Shown here in pieces: positions 1 to 5,521 of a stretch of 28,219 bases of DNA (its first letter is position 1; each line of letters starts with the position of its first letter). Source of the stretch: an uncultured Collinsella sp. (GTDB lineage: Bacteria > Actinomycetota > Coriobacteriia > Coriobacteriales > Coriobacteriaceae); assembly GCA_900758375.1 (NCBI GenBank), contig CAAERJ010000044.1, positions 1 to 28,219 on the forward strand, read 5' to 3'. A program made the position numbers and the translations under genes. Under the pieces are notes generated by a model, which saw nothing but the letters and a program-made list of their open reading frames with translations, did no database searches and was not told where the DNA came from.

Positions 1-63
1 CCATAAAAGAAAAGCCCCCGTTGCCGGAGGCTTCAAGTTCGATTGGTGCGGCGTATAGGATTC
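1..63. repeat. Direct repeat copy A: duplicated 3' end of tRNA-Arg plus its terminator
   Basis: Bases 1-63 are identical to 191-253. The copy holds the tRNA-Arg terminator (stem 14-20/25-31, loop 21-24, T-run 5-13 read on the minus strand) and the last 20 nt of the tRNA gene (44-63, minus strand, with encoded CCA). Sequence identity stops inside the T-loop. No tRNA body follows, so this is a remnant, not a gene. The tandem period is 190 bp. The window begins exactly at the CCA, so a further unit may lie to the left. Confidence 0.9.
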
Positions 64-190
64 CGCGCATCCGCTGCGCGGATCCGCGCCGGCTTCGCCC
101 GCCTGCCGGCGTGCTCGCCCGCTCGCTGAAAACGCTCCGCGTTTTCTTGACGCGCGCGCCTCGACCGAGGTTCGAATCCATGCGGTGTTG
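64..190. repeat. GC-rich tRNA-associated module (Arg locus)
   Basis: This 127-bp spacer lies between the two direct repeats. It contains GC-rich palindromes near 64-90, an 8-bp hairpin (128-135/139-146, loop TCC), and at 168-179 a plus-strand sequence identical to the T-arm of the neighbouring minus-strand tRNA-Arg (248-259), followed by an acceptor-like stretch ending in CCA at about 192. Bases 100-148 match the module beside tRNA-Leu (5260-5308) at 43 of 49 positions without gaps. A short open frame crosses it (21-248), but it runs through repeats and tRNA sequence and is not credible as a gene. Confidence 0.75.
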
Positions 191-253
191 CCATAAAAGA
201 AAAGCCCCCGTTGCCGGAGGCTTCAAGTTCGATTGGTGCGGCGTATAGGATTC
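191..253. repeat. Direct repeat copy B (attached to the intact tRNA-Arg)
   Basis: This is the second copy of the 63-bp repeat. Here it continues into the complete tRNA-Arg gene. It holds the functional terminator and the tRNA 3' end. Confidence 0.9.
195..221 (-). terminator. Rho-independent terminator of tRNA-Arg
   Basis: On the minus strand, a 7-bp stem with one G-U pair (204-210 with 215-221) and a GCAA loop is followed by TTTTCTTTT. It starts 13 nt after the tRNA CCA. Confidence 0.85.
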
Positions 254-310
254 GAACCTATGACGTTCTGATTCGTAGTCAGACCCTCTATCCAGCTGAG
301 GTAACGCCGC
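234..310 (-). tRNA. tRNA-Arg (anticodon ACG)
   Basis: The gene has 77 nt including an encoded CCA. The acceptor stem GCGGCGT pairs fully with ACGCCGC. The anticodon stem TCTGA/TCAGA carries the loop CTACGAA, giving anticodon ACG, normally edited to ICG to read CGU, CGC and CGA. The T-arm contains GGTTCGAATCC. A promoter lies upstream at 322-351 and a terminator at 195-221, so the gene can be transcribed alone. Its 3' 20 nt and terminator are duplicated at 1-63. Confidence 0.95.
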
Positions 311-321
311 AGCGCAAGACA

Positions 322-351
322 TATAAAACCACTTTAGTTAGTTGGAGTCAA
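322..351 (-). promoter_or_regulatory. Promoter of tRNA-Arg
   Basis: Read on the minus strand, TTGACT (346-351) lies 18 nt before TTTATA (322-327), close to the sigma-70 type consensus. It ends 11 nt before the tRNA 5' end. Confidence 0.65.
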
Positions 352-384
352 GCACAATCTCAAACTTTTTGAAGAATATGTTCC

Positions 385-762
385 TTACACAGCTCCGCAT
401 GCGCCAGCGTCCCCCATGCGATCAATCGGTTTTTCAACCACATCGAACCCGGCACCGAGCTCCCTCAACAGCGAGCGCACCCGCTGGGCACAGTCATAAT
501 CGGCAAACGAGATACTCAACATGCGCGCCACCTGGTTAGAAGTCTCAACTCCATAGAACCGCTCAAGTGCCACAAGCCCCTCGTGTGTCACAAAGGTCTC
601 GACTACATGCGGCGACTCCTCAAAGCACCATTGGGTCAACGGACCCTCGCTCGTCTGCCGCACCACCAAACCACCCATACCGGATGGCTCACACGTAACT
701 AGTAGGTGCTCCCCACCTTCATCGCTCTCAAACAAAACTACCCGCTCATCAAACAGCTCCAT
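385..762 (-). CDS. Unknown 125-aa protein, probably SOS-regulated
   Basis: I do not recognise the family. The product is 125 aa, acidic and soluble, with no signal peptide or membrane segment. The start at 762 is preceded by a purine-rich AGAGGAAGGGG ribosome binding site. The only functional clue is upstream: a perfect GAAC-N4-GTTC element (823-834) lies over the -35 region of an extended -10 promoter, which is the form of a Gram-positive LexA box. This suggests induction by DNA damage, but the biochemical role is unknown. Divergently it faces nothing; upstream is the serS terminator, so it is its own transcription unit. No terminator is visible after the stop, so transcripts may run on into tRNA-Arg. 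Confidence 0.75.
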   Translation of the reverse strand: MELFDERVVLFESDEGGEHLLVTCEPSGMGGLVVRQTSEGPLTQWCFEESPHVVETFVTHEGLVALERFYGVETSNQVARMLSISFADYDCAQRVRSLLRELGAGFDVVEKPIDRMGDAGACGAV

Positions 763-795
763 CGCATCCCCTTCCTCTCGCTTCTATTTAACAAA

Positions 796-801
796 AGCAT
801 A
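796..801 (-). promoter_or_regulatory. Extended -10 element upstream of the 125-aa gene
   Basis: On the minus strand the sequence reads TGCTATGCT: a TATGCT -10 with the TGN extension. A poor -35 match lies about 17-18 nt upstream, inside the LexA-type palindrome. An activator-free, LexA-repressed promoter would look like this. Confidence 0.5.
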
Positions 802-821
802 GCAGGTAAATGGCTGTATAC

Positions 822-835
822 AGAACGTTTGTTCG
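822..835. promoter_or_regulatory. LexA (SOS) box
   Basis: The 14-mer reads CGAACAAACGTTCT on the minus strand. It has perfect GAAC/GTTC half-sites with a 4-nt spacer and matches the Gram-positive SOS box CGAAC-N4-GTTCG except at the last base. It lies about 60 nt upstream of the start codon at 762 and overlaps the -35 region. Confidence 0.6.
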
Positions 836-881
836 TGTGTTTTCTATCGAGCTGTCCGCACGGCATGGTATAGCCGTACAC

Positions 882-909
882 AAAAAGGGCGCCCCTAAAA
901 GGAGCGCCC
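882..909 (-). terminator. Terminator of serS
   Basis: On the minus strand a 9-bp GC-rich stem (887-895 with 901-909), loop TTTTA, is followed by TTTTT. It starts 24 nt after the serS stop codon. Confidence 0.85.
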
Positions 910-933
910 TCGCAAATCGCCTATGCAGCTAGC

Positions 934-2217
934 TTACGCGACCGGCTCGATCTTCTCGAGGCCGCCCATGTAGGGACGCAGAACCTCGGGGATCGTGATG
1001 GTGCCGTCGGCGTTCTGGTAGTTCTCCAGAATGGCGGCCATGGTGCGGCCAGCCGGCAGGCCGGAACCGTTGAGGGTGTGCAGGTAGCGCGAGCCCTTGA
1101 AGTTCTCGGGGTCGCGATACTTGATGTTGGCGCGACGGGCCTGGAAATCGCCGCAGTTAGAGCAGGAGCTGATCTCTTTGTAGGCGTTGTAGCTCGGCAG
1201 CCAGACCTCGATGTCGTAGGTCTGACGGGCAGAGAAGCCCAGGTCGCCGGTGCACAGGCTAATCACGCGATACGGAAGGCCCAGCTGCTGAAGCAGGAAC
1301 TCGGCCTCGGCGGTCATGCTCTCGAGCTCCTCGTCGGACTCCTCCGGCTTGGCAAACTTGACCATCTCGACCTTGTCGAACTCGTGCTGGCGGATGATAC
1401 CGCGGGTGTCGCGACCAGCGGAGCCGGCCTCCTCGCGGAAGCAGGGGGTGAAGGCGGTGTAGCGGCGCGGCAGGGTATCAGCATCGAGAACCTCGCCGGC
1501 GTGCAGGTTGGTAAGCACGACCTCGGCGGTGGGGATCAGGAAGTTGTCGCCCGAGACGTGATAGGCGTCGTCCTCGAACTTGGGCAGCTGACCCGTGCCA
1601 AACATGGTCTGACGCTTGACGACGATGGGCGGCCACCACTCCTTAAAGCCACGGCTGGTGTGCGTGTCAAGGAAGAAGTTGATGAGGGCGCGCTCAAGAC
1701 GGGCGCCGGCGCCACCGAGAACGGTAAAGCGGCTGCCGGAGAGCTTGTTGCCGCGCTCGAAATCGAGGATGTCGAGGTCGGTGCCCAGGTCCCAGTGCGG
1801 CTTAAAGTCGAAGTCGAACTCGCGCGGGGTGCCCCAACGACGGCGCTCGATGTTCTCGTCCTCGTCCTTGCCGTACGGCGTGGCCTCGCAAGGGATGTTG
1901 GGAAGGTGAGCCATAAAGTCGTACTGCTCCTGCTCGAGAGCGGTGCGGCGCTCGGCCAGACCGTCAATCTTCTCGTTGACGGCGCGCACGGCCTCCTTGG
2001 CGGCCTCGGCCTCGTCCTTCTTGCCCTCCTTCATCAGGGCGCCGATCTTCTTGGACTCGGCATTACGCGTGGCCTGGAGCTCCTCGACCTCGGTGATGAC
2101 GGCACGGCGCTCGTCGTCGAGCTCGAAGAACTTCTCTCGATCCCAAGACGTCTGGCGGTTGGCCATGGCGGTATCGATGGCATCGGGGTTCTCGCGAACA
2201 AACTTGATATCAAGCAT
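934..2217 (-). CDS. serS: Serine--tRNA ligase
   Basis: The product (427 aa, typical length) charges tRNA-Ser, and also tRNA-Sec where present, with serine in the cytoplasm. It has the N-terminal long helical tRNA-binding arm rich in Glu, Lys and Arg (about residues 30-100), then the class II catalytic core. Class II motif 2 is seen as CFREEAGSAGRDTRG with the following RQHEFDKVE, and motif 3 as GSGLPAGRTMAAILENYQ near the C-terminus. The start chosen is the ATG at 2217, giving N-terminus MLDIKFVRENPDA, because GGAGGA lies 6 nt before it; an in-frame ATG at 2244 adds nine residues with no ribosome binding site. The gene is a single unit with its own terminator. Confidence 0.97.
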   Translation of the reverse strand: MLDIKFVRENPDAIDTAMANRQTSWDREKFFELDDERRAVITEVEELQATRNAESKKIGALMKEGKKDEAEAAKEAVRAVNEKIDGLAERRTALEQEQYDFMAHLPNIPCEATPYGKDEDENIERRRWGTPREFDFDFKPHWDLGTDLDILDFERGNKLSGSRFTVLGGAGARLERALINFFLDTHTSRGFKEWWPPIVVKRQTMFGTGQLPKFEDDAYHVSGDNFLIPTAEVVLTNLHAGEVLDADTLPRRYTAFTPCFREEAGSAGRDTRGIIRQHEFDKVEMVKFAKPEESDEELESMTAEAEFLLQQLGLPYRVISLCTGDLGFSARQTYDIEVWLPSYNAYKEISSCSNCGDFQARRANIKYRDPENFKGSRYLHTLNGSGLPAGRTMAAILENYQNADGTITIPEVLRPYMGGLEKIEPVA

Positions 2218-2328
2218 TAGATCCTCCGGCGATATACATTCCATTTAGGTTGCAACCTTGTACATGTATGGGCAAGTATATACTTATGAGCGTTTACGAC
2301 CCAACCCAACTACGCAAGAAGGCACCCA

Positions 2329-2502
2329 ATGGACGCAGTTTTTTCCTTTTTGTTTGGCACCCGCACCGGTTTTGCCATCCTTTTCGCCGGCGGCATCCTA
2401 CTGTTTGCGATTCTTGCCTTTGTAATGGAGAAGCGCACCCATAAGATGTATGCCGACCGCGGCCCCAAGGACGAGGACGATCAAGACAGCTTCTGGGACT
2501 AA
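2329..2502 (+). CDS. Small membrane protein, 57 aa
   Basis: This short gene is below the usual ORF cut-off. The start ATG at 2329 follows AAGAAGG by 7 nt. The product has one hydrophobic segment (about residues 13-33, FAILFAGGILLFAILAFVM) followed by a charged tail rich in Asp, Glu and Lys and ending in DSFWD. This pattern fits a single-pass membrane protein with a cytoplasmic acidic tail. It is divergent from serS and followed by a strong terminator at 2555-2597. No family was recognised. The coding call rests on the ribosome binding site, the protein-like composition and the terminator just after the stop. Confidence 0.7.
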   Translation: MDAVFSFLFGTRTGFAILFAGGILLFAILAFVMEKRTHKMYADRGPKDEDDQDSFWD

Positions 2503-2656
2503 CCTGCCAAAAAGGGACTGGTTTATTTTGGTCGGTTTTATCTGGGCAAACGCAAGCGCCTCGCAACTGGAATTGAGCCAGTTGCGAGGCGCTTTTTGCT
2601 ATAGAGATAAAACCGCAGGAAAACCTGCCAAAATAAACCTGTCCCTAAATGGCAGG
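2503..2656. repeat. Fold-back (palindromic) element between convergent genes
   Basis: Nested inverted arms pair along the whole element: CCTGCCA 2503-2509 with 2650-2656; GGGAC 2514-2518 with 2641-2645; GGTTTATTTTGG 2520-2531 with 2628-2639; CGGTTTTATCT 2533-2543 with 2605-2615; and a 16-bp central stem (2555-2570 with 2578-2593). The right arm carries an extra 12-bp palindrome (2616-2627). It fills the gap between the 57-aa gene and proC. It looks like a MITE-type or REP-type repeat that was recruited as a terminator. Confidence 0.75.
2555..2597 (+). terminator. Strong terminator after the 57-aa gene
   Basis: A perfect 16-bp stem (2555-2570 with 2578-2593), 7-nt loop, is followed by TTTT on the plus strand. 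The minus strand has a poor T-run, so it mainly serves the plus-strand gene. Confidence 0.85.
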
Positions 2657-2658
2657 TT

Positions 2659-3429
2659 TTACTGGAGGGTGGCGTCGATGGCCTTGACCAGGGCGCTGCG
2701 CATGCCGGCGTCCTCGAGCGCGACGACGCCCTTGATGGTGGCGCCACCGGGTGAGCATACGGCATCCTTCATCGCCGCAGGATGCTGGCCAGTCGCAAGC
2801 TGTAGCTTTGCCGTGCCCAGCACCATCTGGCTCACAATGCGATAGGCATCGGCGCGCGGGATACCGTGCTTGACGGCCGCGTCGCCCAAGGCCTCAATCG
2901 CCATGGCGACAAATGCCGGTGCGCAACCGCCCACGGTACCGCCCACAAACAGCAGACTCGAATCGAGCTCGACGACGGTGCCAAGCTTTCCGAGCAGACC
3001 GAGCACCGTGGCACGCTGCTCATCGCTAAGCGTGGAAGCCTTCTCGCAGGCGATAACGCCCTCGCCCACCGAAACCGGTGTGTTGGGCACCGTCGAGATG
3101 TGTGCGACACCCGGCAGGACCTGCTCCCACTTGGCGCTATCCCAGGTCCAGGCGACCGAAAGGACAACCTTGTCGGCAAGGGTTTCTTTGAGCGGAGCGA
3201 AGACCTTCTCAATCATGTATGGCTTGACCGCAGCAACCACGATATCGGATGCGGCGACAACCTCCGCCGCATCACGACAGGCAACCATCCCACGTGCCTC
3301 ACAACGCTCGACCAAGGCGTCGTAGTGGCCCGCGCAGGCGCACATATCGCTCGCAGACACACCGGCGGCGATCCAGCCATCGGCCATAGCGCTCGCCATA
3401 TTGCCAAAACCGACAAATCCGATCTTCAT
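2659..3429 (-). CDS. proC: Pyrroline-5-carboxylate reductase
   Basis: The product (256 aa; family usually 260-280) reduces 1-pyrroline-5-carboxylate to L-proline with NAD(P)H, the last step of proline synthesis, in the cytoplasm. The N-terminus MKIGFVGFGNMASAM is the dinucleotide-binding beta-alpha-beta with GxGNMA. A segment VVLSVAW and later CSPGGATIKGVVALE match the C-terminal helical dimerisation domain and the family signature. The gene lies 73 nt downstream of rlmH and is probably the last gene of the SPFH-rlmH-proC unit. AGAGG lies about 10 nt before the ATG. Confidence 0.95.
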   Translation of the reverse strand: MKIGFVGFGNMASAMADGWIAAGVSASDMCACAGHYDALVERCEARGMVACRDAAEVVAASDIVVAAVKPYMIEKVFAPLKETLADKVVLSVAWTWDSAKWEQVLPGVAHISTVPNTPVSVGEGVIACEKASTLSDEQRATVLGLLGKLGTVVELDSSLLFVGGTVGGCAPAFVAMAIEALGDAAVKHGIPRADAYRIVSQMVLGTAKLQLATGQHPAAMKDAVCSPGGATIKGVVALEDAGMRSALVKAIDATLQ

Positions 3430-3502
3430 ATCTCATAGTCCTCTCAGACACGCTCTTCAAAACGAAGGCTATTGTCCCACGGCATTGTTTCGTATTGCCG
3501 AC

Positions 3503-3973
3503 CTATTTGTGATACGGCTCGCCACGGCTGATCTTGCAGGCGCGGTAGATTTGCTCCAGCAGCACCACGCGCGCCAAGTTGTGCGGCAAGGTAATACGTC
3601 CAAAGCTGAGCATCTCGTCGGCTCGTGTGCGCACGTCATCGCTCACGCCGTCCGATCCACCAATCACAAAGGCGATGTCGCTGTTACCACGCAGCATAAG
3701 ATCGTCGAGCCGCGCCGAAAGCTCCTCGCTCGAGCGCTCTTTGCCCTCAATGGCAAGCAGGATCACATGCGCTCGAGGCGGCAGGGCTGCGAGAATCGCC
3801 GCACCCTCCTTGTCGCGTGCGGCATCCACGCCGCCCGCCTTAGCCGGGTCGATATCGGCCACCTCGCGGATATCCACCTTGGCATAGGCACCTAGGCGCT
3901 TGGTGTACTCAGCGCACGCGTCCTTCCAAAAGCGCTCCTTGAGCTTACCGACGCAAACGACGGTGTATTTCAC
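3503..3973 (-). CDS. rlmH: 23S rRNA (pseudouridine1915-N3)-methyltransferase
   Basis: The product (156 aa, the normal length) is the small SPOUT-class enzyme that methylates pseudouridine 1915 of helix 69 in the 70S ribosome using SAM. The N-terminus KYTVVCVGKLKERFWKDACAEY and the C-terminal FVIGGSDGV plus the final EQIYRACKISRGEPYHK are diagnostic; the latter forms the trefoil knot and SAM site. Start is GTG at 3973, with AAGGAG 9 nt upstream. The stop of the upstream SPFH gene lies only 6 nt before, so the genes are almost certainly cotranscribed. Confidence 0.96.
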   Translation of the reverse strand: MKYTVVCVGKLKERFWKDACAEYTKRLGAYAKVDIREVADIDPAKAGGVDAARDKEGAAILAALPPRAHVILLAIEGKERSSEELSARLDDLMLRGNSDIAFVIGGSDGVSDDVRTRADEMLSFGRITLPHNLARVVLLEQIYRACKISRGEPYHK

Positions 3974-3979
3974 GCGCGT

Positions 3980-4918
3980 CTACTCCTTCGAATCGTTTTG
4001 AACTTTGCTGGCGGTCAGCATCTGCTCGAACATCGAGGCCGACTGCGAGAAATCGCTCGGCAGTACGACCGTCGATGTTTTACCCGTGCGAGCGAACTCT
4101 GTCATCATCTCGGACCACTGCGTAAACATGAACAGCTGGTTGGCCTCGTCGTTACCGACACCCGTCTCCTGGATGATCTCGAGCGAATCCTTGATGCCCA
4201 GCGCGATGGCCTTGCGCTGGTTGGCGATGCCTTCGCCCGCCTTTTCCATCGCCTCGGCCTCGGCGGTCGCCTCGGTGACGCGCTTGATGCGGTCGGCCTC
4301 GGCGAGCTCCTGCGCAGCAGCGCGCTTTCGCTGGGCAGCATTGATGTCGTTCATGGAGTTCTCGACCTCGGTCGGCAGCGCGATCTTGGTGATGAGTGTC
4401 GACACGAGGGTAAAGCCGTAGGCAGCCATCTGCTCGGACACGGTGGCATTGACGTCCTTGGCGATGTCATCCTTCTTGGCAAAGACCTCATCGAGCGTAT
4501 AGACAGGGATGGAAGAGCGCAGGGCGTCGGTGATGAAATCACGCATCTGGTCGACGGGCTCCTGCAGCATGTAGTAGCTCTTGTAGATGCCCGAATCTGC
4601 CGGGCCGGCGCCCATGTCATAGCTCACGTGGTACTGAGCAGAGACCTCAAGGCCGATGGTCACGTTGTCCTGGGTCTTAACGTCGATGCCAAAACCGTTT
4701 TTCATGGTGCGCAGACTCACCGTGGCGGCCTTGCGGTCGATCACGGGCACCTTCATGTGGAAGCCCGCGTTGACGATGCGGTTAAACTTGCCCAGACGCT
4801 CGATGATCACGGCATGCTGCTGTTCAACGACATAGCAGGCGTTGGGGAGCAGCAGCAACAAAATGATGATGGGAAGTAGAAAGCTCGTAAGAGCAGCGAT
4901 AATACCGGACAACAGCAT
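3980..4918 (-). CDS. SPFH/band-7 (stomatin-like) membrane protein
   Basis: The product (312 aa) has one N-terminal membrane segment (about residues 3-25, rich in Leu and Ile) followed by a band-7 domain. The stretch VVEQQHAVIIERLGKFNRIVNAGFHMKVPVIDR is typical of stomatin/QmcA-type proteins, broken here only by description. A charged helix rich in Ala, Glu, Lys and Arg follows (about 190-245), as in the oligomerising region of the family. Members form membrane microdomain scaffolds and often modulate proteases; the exact role here is unknown. I chose the ATG at 4918 because GAGGAG lies 5 nt before it; the in-frame GTG at 4939 has no ribosome binding site. It leads a probable operon with rlmH and proC. 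Confidence 0.9.
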   Translation of the reverse strand: MLLSGIIAALTSFLLPIIILLLLLPNACYVVEQQHAVIIERLGKFNRIVNAGFHMKVPVIDRKAATVSLRTMKNGFGIDVKTQDNVTIGLEVSAQYHVSYDMGAGPADSGIYKSYYMLQEPVDQMRDFITDALRSSIPVYTLDEVFAKKDDIAKDVNATVSEQMAAYGFTLVSTLITKIALPTEVENSMNDINAAQRKRAAAQELAEADRIKRVTEATAEAEAMEKAGEGIANQRKAIALGIKDSLEIIQETGVGNDEANQLFMFTQWSEMMTEFARTGKTSTVVLPSDFSQSASMFEQMLTASKVQNDSKE

Positions 4919-5000
4919 GGTCTCTCCTCTGATAGGCACACGTTGGCACTAGGATACCCATCTCAGACCCTCACACGATCCCGACGAGAGGAGCCGTGGA
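4919..5000. other. Upstream region of the SPFH gene
   Basis: These 82 bases have no gene and no clear promoter. The SPFH promoter may lie here or inside the inverted-repeat element at 5001-5210. The left end of that element carries GGAC-N6-GTCC at about 4998-5011. Confidence 0.4.
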
Positions 5001-5210
5001 CAAAAAAGTCCAAATATGAGTACTGCTACCAGTTTAGTAACAGCGTTTTAAAGACCAAAACGCACTGTTGGACCAAGATTCCTTTCAAATTGACTCAGTT
5101 CAGCTCAAGGCAGTGTTAAGTTAGCAAACATTTGTTGCGTAAATAGTGCAATGATCACCTTTGAAAATGTGATTCATTTAGTGACAGTACTCATATTTGA
5201 CATTTTTTGC
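5001..5210. mobile_element. MITE-like AT-rich element with terminal inverted repeats
   Basis: Ends 5001-5025 and 5186-5210 are inverted copies, 22 of 25 positions identical, around a core of about 160 bp. The core is AT-rich, unlike the GC-rich surroundings, and has no credible open frame. It contains a perfect 7-bp hairpin (5043-5049/5057-5063). No transposase is present and no target duplication was seen. It could be a non-autonomous element or a pair of facing operator sites. Confidence 0.55.
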
Positions 5211-5259
5211 CCCACAGGAAGCTTCGCTATACGAGGACCCTATGTCACATCTGTCAATT

Positions 5260-5350
5260 CGCCTGTCAGCGGACTCGCCAGCTCGCTAAAAACGCTCCGC
5301 GTTTTCTTTGCGCTCGCTCCTTCACAGGTTCAAGTCCCCGTGATGGGCCC
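5260..5350. repeat. tRNA-associated module (Leu locus)
   Basis: Bases 5260-5308 match 100-148 of the Arg module at 43 of 49 positions, including the AAAACGC-TCC-GCGTTTT hairpin (5289-5295/5299-5305). The module ends with AGGTTCAAGTCC at 5326-5337, a perfect inverted copy of the tRNA-Leu T-arm (5406-5417), and an acceptor-like stretch ending in CCCA. Unlike the Arg and Phe loci, no direct repeat of the tRNA 3' end is found on the far side. Confidence 0.75.
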
Positions 5351-5354
5351 ATAA

Positions 5355-5380
5355 CAAAAAAGCTCCCATTGCTGGGAGCT
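5355..5380 (-). terminator. Terminator of tRNA-Leu
   Basis: On the minus strand AGCTCCCA pairs with TGGGAGCT (5361-5368/5373-5380) around a GCAA loop and is followed by TTTTTTG. Confidence 0.85.
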
Positions 5381-5391
5381 CTTTCAATCAA

Positions 5392-5478
5392 TGGTGCGGG
5401 CGAAAGGACTTGAACCTTCATGGGGTTGCCCCCATACGGACCTGAACCGTACGCGTCTGCCAATTCCGCCACGCCCGC
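5392..5478 (-). tRNA. tRNA-Leu (anticodon CAG)
   Basis: The gene has 87 nt with encoded CCA. The acceptor GCGGGCG pairs with CGCCCGC. The anticodon stem TACGG/CCGTA holds the loop TTCAGGT, so the anticodon is CAG and the codon CUG. A long variable arm with stem GGGG/CCCC is present, as expected for a class II tRNA. T-arm contains GGTTCAAGTCC. It has its own promoter (5490-5518) and terminator. Confidence 0.96.
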
Positions 5479-5489
5479 GTGCAGGAATT

Positions 5490-5518
5490 AGAATAACGGA
5501 GCGCTACCGCGAACGCAA
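5490..5518 (-). promoter_or_regulatory. Promoter of tRNA-Leu
   Basis: On the minus strand TTGCGT (5513-5518) is 17 nt before TATTCT (5490-5495), ending 11 nt before the tRNA. The -35 lies just outside the tatD stop codon. Confidence 0.65.
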
Positions 5519-5521
5519 GAA

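Noticed and set aside
163..193. A complete second tRNA on the plus strand at the end of the Arg module
   Set aside because: Only a T-arm-like sequence and a short acceptor-like end exist; no D-arm or anticodon arm can be folded upstream, and the T-stem has a mismatch.
21..248. Open frame of 75 aa over the tRNA-Arg repeats, and similar frames at 5151-5413 and 11176-11552
   Set aside because: They translate terminators, repeat modules and antisense tRNA sequence. Similar peptide stretches among them come from shared DNA repeats; none has a proper ribosome binding site.
5001..5210. Intact insertion sequence
   Set aside because: No transposase frame lies between the inverted ends.
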